IMG/VR virus record: IMGVR_UViG_3300037520_001251
Coordinates: 1-25,553 of that record
Length of the DNA stretch: 25,553 nucleotides
Source of the DNA: a virus
Strand: one strand, 5' to 3'
The notes below the pieces were generated by a model. That model ran no database searches. It was given only the letters and a program-made list of their open reading frames with translations, and had not been told where the DNA came from. The translations under genes and the position numbers were made by a program. Positions 23,240 through 25,553 of this stretch are shown here, piece after piece (within the stretch, counting starts at the first letter, position 1; each line of letters begins with the position of its first letter).

Positions 23240-23517
23240 AAAGATTTGTAAGATGGTTTGAACTAAACTGCGGTTGGTTCTTTGTAAACGGTAGAAAACA
23301 GGAAACATGGAGAGAGTACCTAAAAAACAAATATGGTGATATTAATACCAACGAACAAAAAAAGGTTATGGTTAACTATCCACCAAAATGTTTGGTTTGT
23401 GAATCAGAGATGGATTCATTAAGAATTAATCGTCCTTTCTGTGATGAATGTTTGGGAACTTTAAAAGAATTAATAGATAAAAAAAAGAAAAAAAATGAAA
23501 AAAGAAAAAGTAATTGA
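23236..23517 (+). CDS. zinc-binding hypothetical protein (93 aa)
   Basis: CLVCESEMD...PFCDEC (about residues 52-75) forms a CxxC...CxxC zinc knuckle. The N-terminus is basic and aromatic (RFVRWFELNCGWFFVNGRK), the C-terminus lysine-rich. It may bind nucleic acid. It overlaps ORFs on both sides. Confidence 0.72.
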   Translation: MKRFVRWFELNCGWFFVNGRKQETWREYLKNKYGDINTNEQKKVMVNYPPKCLVCESEMDSLRINRPFCDECLGTLKELIDKKKKKNEKRKSN

Positions 23518-23650
23518 AGTAAATTTAGGAATTGGTATGAATATGTTTTTTCCTGAACCGGTAAAGATTGTTATTGAAGAAGATACAGATGATGAAACAA
23601 CTAAAAAATCAAGTAAGGTTAAACCTGAAATAGAAATAGAAAAGGAGTAG
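23495..23650 (+). CDS. small acidic protein (51 aa)
   Basis: MKKEKVIEVNLGIGMNMFFPEPVKIVIEED then an acidic/lysine tail. It overlaps the zinc-binding gene by 23 nt in another frame. The strand pattern and coherent codon use suggest a real gene, but no family is recognised. Confidence 0.55.
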   Translation: MKKEKVIEVNLGIGMNMFFPEPVKIVIEEDTDDETTKKSSKVKPEIEIEKE

Positions 23651-23702
23651 GGGTTTACCCTATATTTTAAAAAATCACTTTTTTAATCAAAAAATATTAT
23701 TT

Positions 23703-23710
23703 AATTTTGT
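23703..23710 (+). promoter_or_regulatory. possible host-type -7 box
   Basis: TAATTTTG fits TAnnTTTG, with the ATG 16 nt downstream. The 76-nt gap before 23727 is the longest in this part; a short GGG-TTTA-CCC hairpin lies near 23650-23661. No clear -33. Confidence 0.35.
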
Positions 23711-23726
23711 GTAAGAATTATATAAA

Positions 23727-24377
23727 ATGAAAAACATACATTTATTACCAACAGAAAAACCAAGTAGGTTAACTAAACCTGGTGGGAGTTCATTCATTAA
23801 ACTTTATACTAATGGATTAACTAACACACCAAAAGGACATTGTAAGAATTATCATTTATACATCACTTCTGATGAAGAAATTAAAGAAGGGGATTGGATA
23901 AAATGGGGTGATGCTATATATAAAGCTAACAGAAAATATATTCCCCCATTTAAAAAAATCATCCTGACAACAGACCAAGATTTAATCGCAGATGGTGTAC
24001 AAGCTATTGATGATGAGTTCTTAGAATGGTTTGTTAAGAATCCAAGTTGTGAGTTTGTTGAAATTAGAAAATATCATAGTGGTATTTTAAGTGATATTTC
24101 CGAAATTACTTCTTCTCTAAAAATCATCATTCCACAAGAAGAACCTAAACAAGAAACACTTGAAGAGTATTCTAATGGACTTTACAAACAAAGTTTAAAA
24201 GATGATGTAGATTTAACATTTAGTGATGGTGTTAAATTAGGTGCTAAATGGCAAGCTGAAAGAATGTATAGTGAGGAAGAACTAAAAAATGCAATTGAAA
24301 TATCTGTAGCTAAAGCACTTGGTGTAATGAGCTTTACAATAAATGAAGAATCGTTTGAACAATTTAAAAAGAAGTAA
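23727..24377 (+). CDS. conserved Bacteroidetes-phage hypothetical protein (216 aa)
   Basis: The product begins MKNIHLLPTEKPSRL, then YHLYITSDEEIKEGDWI, ILTTDQDLIADGVQAIDDEF and LEWFVKNPSCEFVEI. These phrases recur in proteins of Flavobacteriia and Bacteroidia phages and prophages as I remember them, always without known function. The C-terminal part (about 150-216) is helical and acidic (GVKLGAKWQAERMYSEEEL). No catalytic motif is seen. Confidence 0.82.
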   Translation: MKNIHLLPTEKPSRLTKPGGSSFIKLYTNGLTNTPKGHCKNYHLYITSDEEIKEGDWIKWGDAIYKANRKYIPPFKKIILTTDQDLIADGVQAIDDEFLEWFVKNPSCEFVEIRKYHSGILSDISEITSSLKIIIPQEEPKQETLEEYSNGLYKQSLKDDVDLTFSDGVKLGAKWQAERMYSEEELKNAIEISVAKALGVMSFTINEESFEQFKKK

Positions 24378-24396
24378 CATATAAAATGATTGACTG

Positions 24397-24492
24397 ATGA
24401 AAAAAATTTACATATTTTTTTGGTGGTTACGGAATCATCCGGAAATAGTTTGGATGAAAATTAAATCAATTTTTAAAATAAAACAAAGATGA
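24397..24492 (+). CDS. micropeptide (31 aa) coupled to the next gene
   Basis: MKKIYIFFWWLRNHPEIVWMK... is aromatic and basic, with a short hydrophobic stretch. Its stop overlaps the next ATG (ATGA at 24489-24492), which supports translation. Function unknown. Confidence 0.5.
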   Translation: MKKIYIFFWWLRNHPEIVWMKIKSIFKIKQR

Positions 24493-24716
24493 GCGAACAA
24501 ATTAAAATAGAACTTTCCTTTACTATGGAGGAAATGGAGAACTTCCTTTTATACAACTACCCAACAAACTATCACTGGAAAGATAGAGTTAAGAAAGATG
24601 TAATGGTGTGGGGTAATGATAACGTCGTTGAAGACATAAAAGAAGAATTTGTTAAGTGTTTCAAGGAAACTTTATTGAGTCAAAGACTTAATTCAAGACC
24701 ATCAATATACAAATAA
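24489..24716 (+). CDS. hypothetical protein (75 aa)
   Basis: The product contains QIKIELSFTMEEMENFLLYNYP, a strand then a helix, followed by a charged helical C-terminus. No recognised motif. It lies 8 nt before the next gene in the same run. Confidence 0.7.
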   Translation: MSEQIKIELSFTMEEMENFLLYNYPTNYHWKDRVKKDVMVWGNDNVVEDIKEEFVKCFKETLLSQRLNSRPSIYK

Positions 24717-24724
24717 AATAAAAG

Positions 24725-25204
24725 ATGAATAAAGAAACAAAATTTAAAGTGGGGGACAAGGCTCACAAACCAAAAGGTTATAAATTTCCTTGTACAATTG
24801 TAGGTGTATTTGAAACAATTGCTGGAGAAGTCCGGGTGATTGGTGAAATGGATGAATACGGATTATTACATATCTTCAACGAAAATCAATTGGAACATTA
24901 TGGTAAAGACGAACCAGACTTATTGAATGAGGCTTATATGGGTTATTACTGGATAATGGGGGATAAAATTAAATTAACAAAGGATGAATTTATCAACAAA
25001 TGTAAAACAGATACAGAGTTCTCTGAAAAGTGGGGACTAAAGATTGAAGAACGAGAGTTGAGTGAAATTGATAGAATAAACTGGGCAATAATTAATAGAG
25101 GTGTAACACCATCTGCACCACCAAAAGAACTTGATAGATTACAAATTCCAACCAAACTAATCACAATAACATACAACGATAAAACAATTGAAAGCTATGA
25201 GTAA
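24725..25204 (+). CDS. hypothetical protein with SH3-like N-terminus (159 aa)
   Basis: The N-terminal 60 residues (KFKVGDKAHKPKGYKFPCTIVG... to FNENQLEHY) look like a small SH3-type barrel common in phage proteins. The middle and C-terminal part (DEFINKCKTDTEFSEKWGLK, IEERELS, IPTKLITITY) is shared with the next gene, so the two are tandem paralogues. An 8-nt overlap joins them. Function unknown. Confidence 0.78.
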   Translation: MNKETKFKVGDKAHKPKGYKFPCTIVGVFETIAGEVRVIGEMDEYGLLHIFNENQLEHYGKDEPDLLNEAYMGYYWIMGDKIKLTKDEFINKCKTDTEFSEKWGLKIEERELSEIDRINWAIINRGVTPSAPPKELDRLQIPTKLITITYNDKTIESYE

Positions 25205-25553
25205 AGAACAGGAAAAATTGGTGGATGAGGCTTATAATAATTTTATTAAGAAAACTAAAGGTTTAAATCTTTTTTTAGAAGTCAATAAAGATATTGTAGC
25301 GGTAGAAGGACCTGTTTACAACGCACATCCAAAATTATTAACACAAGAAGAGTTCATCAACAAAATCAAAACAGATGATGAGTTCGCTAAAAAGTGGGGA
25401 TTAAAAATTGAAGAACGAGAGTTGAGTTTGGAAGAAAGGTATAAAATAGCCCTCCCAATATGGAAAGAAAAATACGGTCTTTTAGCTAATATGATGGTTC
25501 CTACTAATGTAGATAACACACCTTATAAAATCCCAACCAAACTAATCACAATA
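25197..25553 (+). CDS. paralogue of the preceding gene, truncated by the window end
   Basis: The ORF starts at ATG 25197 (MSKEQEKLVDEAYNNFIKK) and is open to the last base. It carries EEFINKIKTDDEFAKKWGLK, IEERELS and IPTKLITI, nearly as in 24725-25204, but lacks the SH3-like N-terminus. The near-identical DNA in the shared block suggests recent duplication or gene conversion. The 3' end lies outside the window. Confidence 0.75.
   Translation, partial: MSKEQEKLVDEAYNNFIKKTKGLNLFLEVNKDIVAVEGPVYNAHPKLLTQEEFINKIKTDDEFAKKWGLKIEERELSLEERYKIALPIWKEKYGLLANMMVPTNVDNTPYKIPTKLITI

Noticed and set aside
1-25553. CRISPR array, rRNA genes, insertion sequences
   Set aside because: No regularly spaced direct repeats, no rRNA-like sequence and no transposase were seen. 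The repeats found are promoters, tRNA ends and RNA modules.

Overview
This AT-rich window (coding regions roughly one-third G+C by eye) looks like part of a large tailed phage, or a close relative, infecting Bacteroidetes, probably Flavobacteriia. Reasons: Bacteroidetes-type promoters (TTTG, about 20 nt, TAnnTTTG), a very dense tRNA array, phage lysis genes, homing-type endonucleases, and long strings of small unknown genes with ATGA overlaps. No capsid, tail or replication gene is visible, so the phage assignment is an inference.

Region 1 (1-10640) is a stable-RNA region. It holds about 36 tRNA or tRNA-like genes, and the readable anticodons cover all 20 standard amino acids. The first half (224-4104) is mostly well-formed, although two Leu-anticodon tRNAs have short variable loops and the Asn-anticodon tRNA has a Ser-type long arm. 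The second half (5404-10637) contains many odd molecules: 6- or 8-nt anticodon loops, missing D-arms, huge anticodon arms, and a family sharing identical acceptor and T-arm sequence (AGTCAGG...CCTGACT). Between them lie several apparent structured non-coding RNAs. These include (a) two RNAs of about 220 and 510 nt that end in the same two-hairpin kissing-loop module directly before a tRNA; (b) a pseudoknotted RNA carrying an 11-nt match to the expected anti-Shine-Dalgarno complement; (c) two homologous RNAs with compensatory changes in two helices; and (d) several RNAs of 100-180 nt closed by long perfect helices. boxA-like antitermination sites, rho-independent terminators and a repeated strong host-type promoter organise the region. 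Three endonuclease genes (two HNH, one Vsr/DUF559-like) and several small unknown genes sit inside it.

Region 2 (10660-17370) is a lysis, signalling and envelope region. It has an L,D-transpeptidase-like protein on the minus strand, then a plus-strand operon of sensor histidine kinase, receiver-domain protein, coiled-coil membrane protein and GH19 endolysin. A small holin-like protein, a membrane-anchored GAF-like protein, a possible head-associated protein and a secreted CAP-domain protein follow. A two-component pair feeding directly into a lysis cassette is unusual.

Region 3 (17424-25553) is a mostly plus-strand run of small genes, many overlapping by 1-8 nt: an HExxH protein, three small lipoproteins, small membrane proteins, an SPFH/prohibitin-like protein, zinc-ribbon proteins and two sets of tandem paralogues. 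The last gene runs off the window.

Two promoter classes are visible. One is the host-type TTTG/TAnnTTTG. The other is a recurring ATATTTAT box just upstream of many transcription units on both strands, probably phage-specific. Several genes start 4 nt after the promoter box, suggesting leaderless mRNAs. All RNA structures were folded by eye and all family calls come from motif recognition; no search was run.
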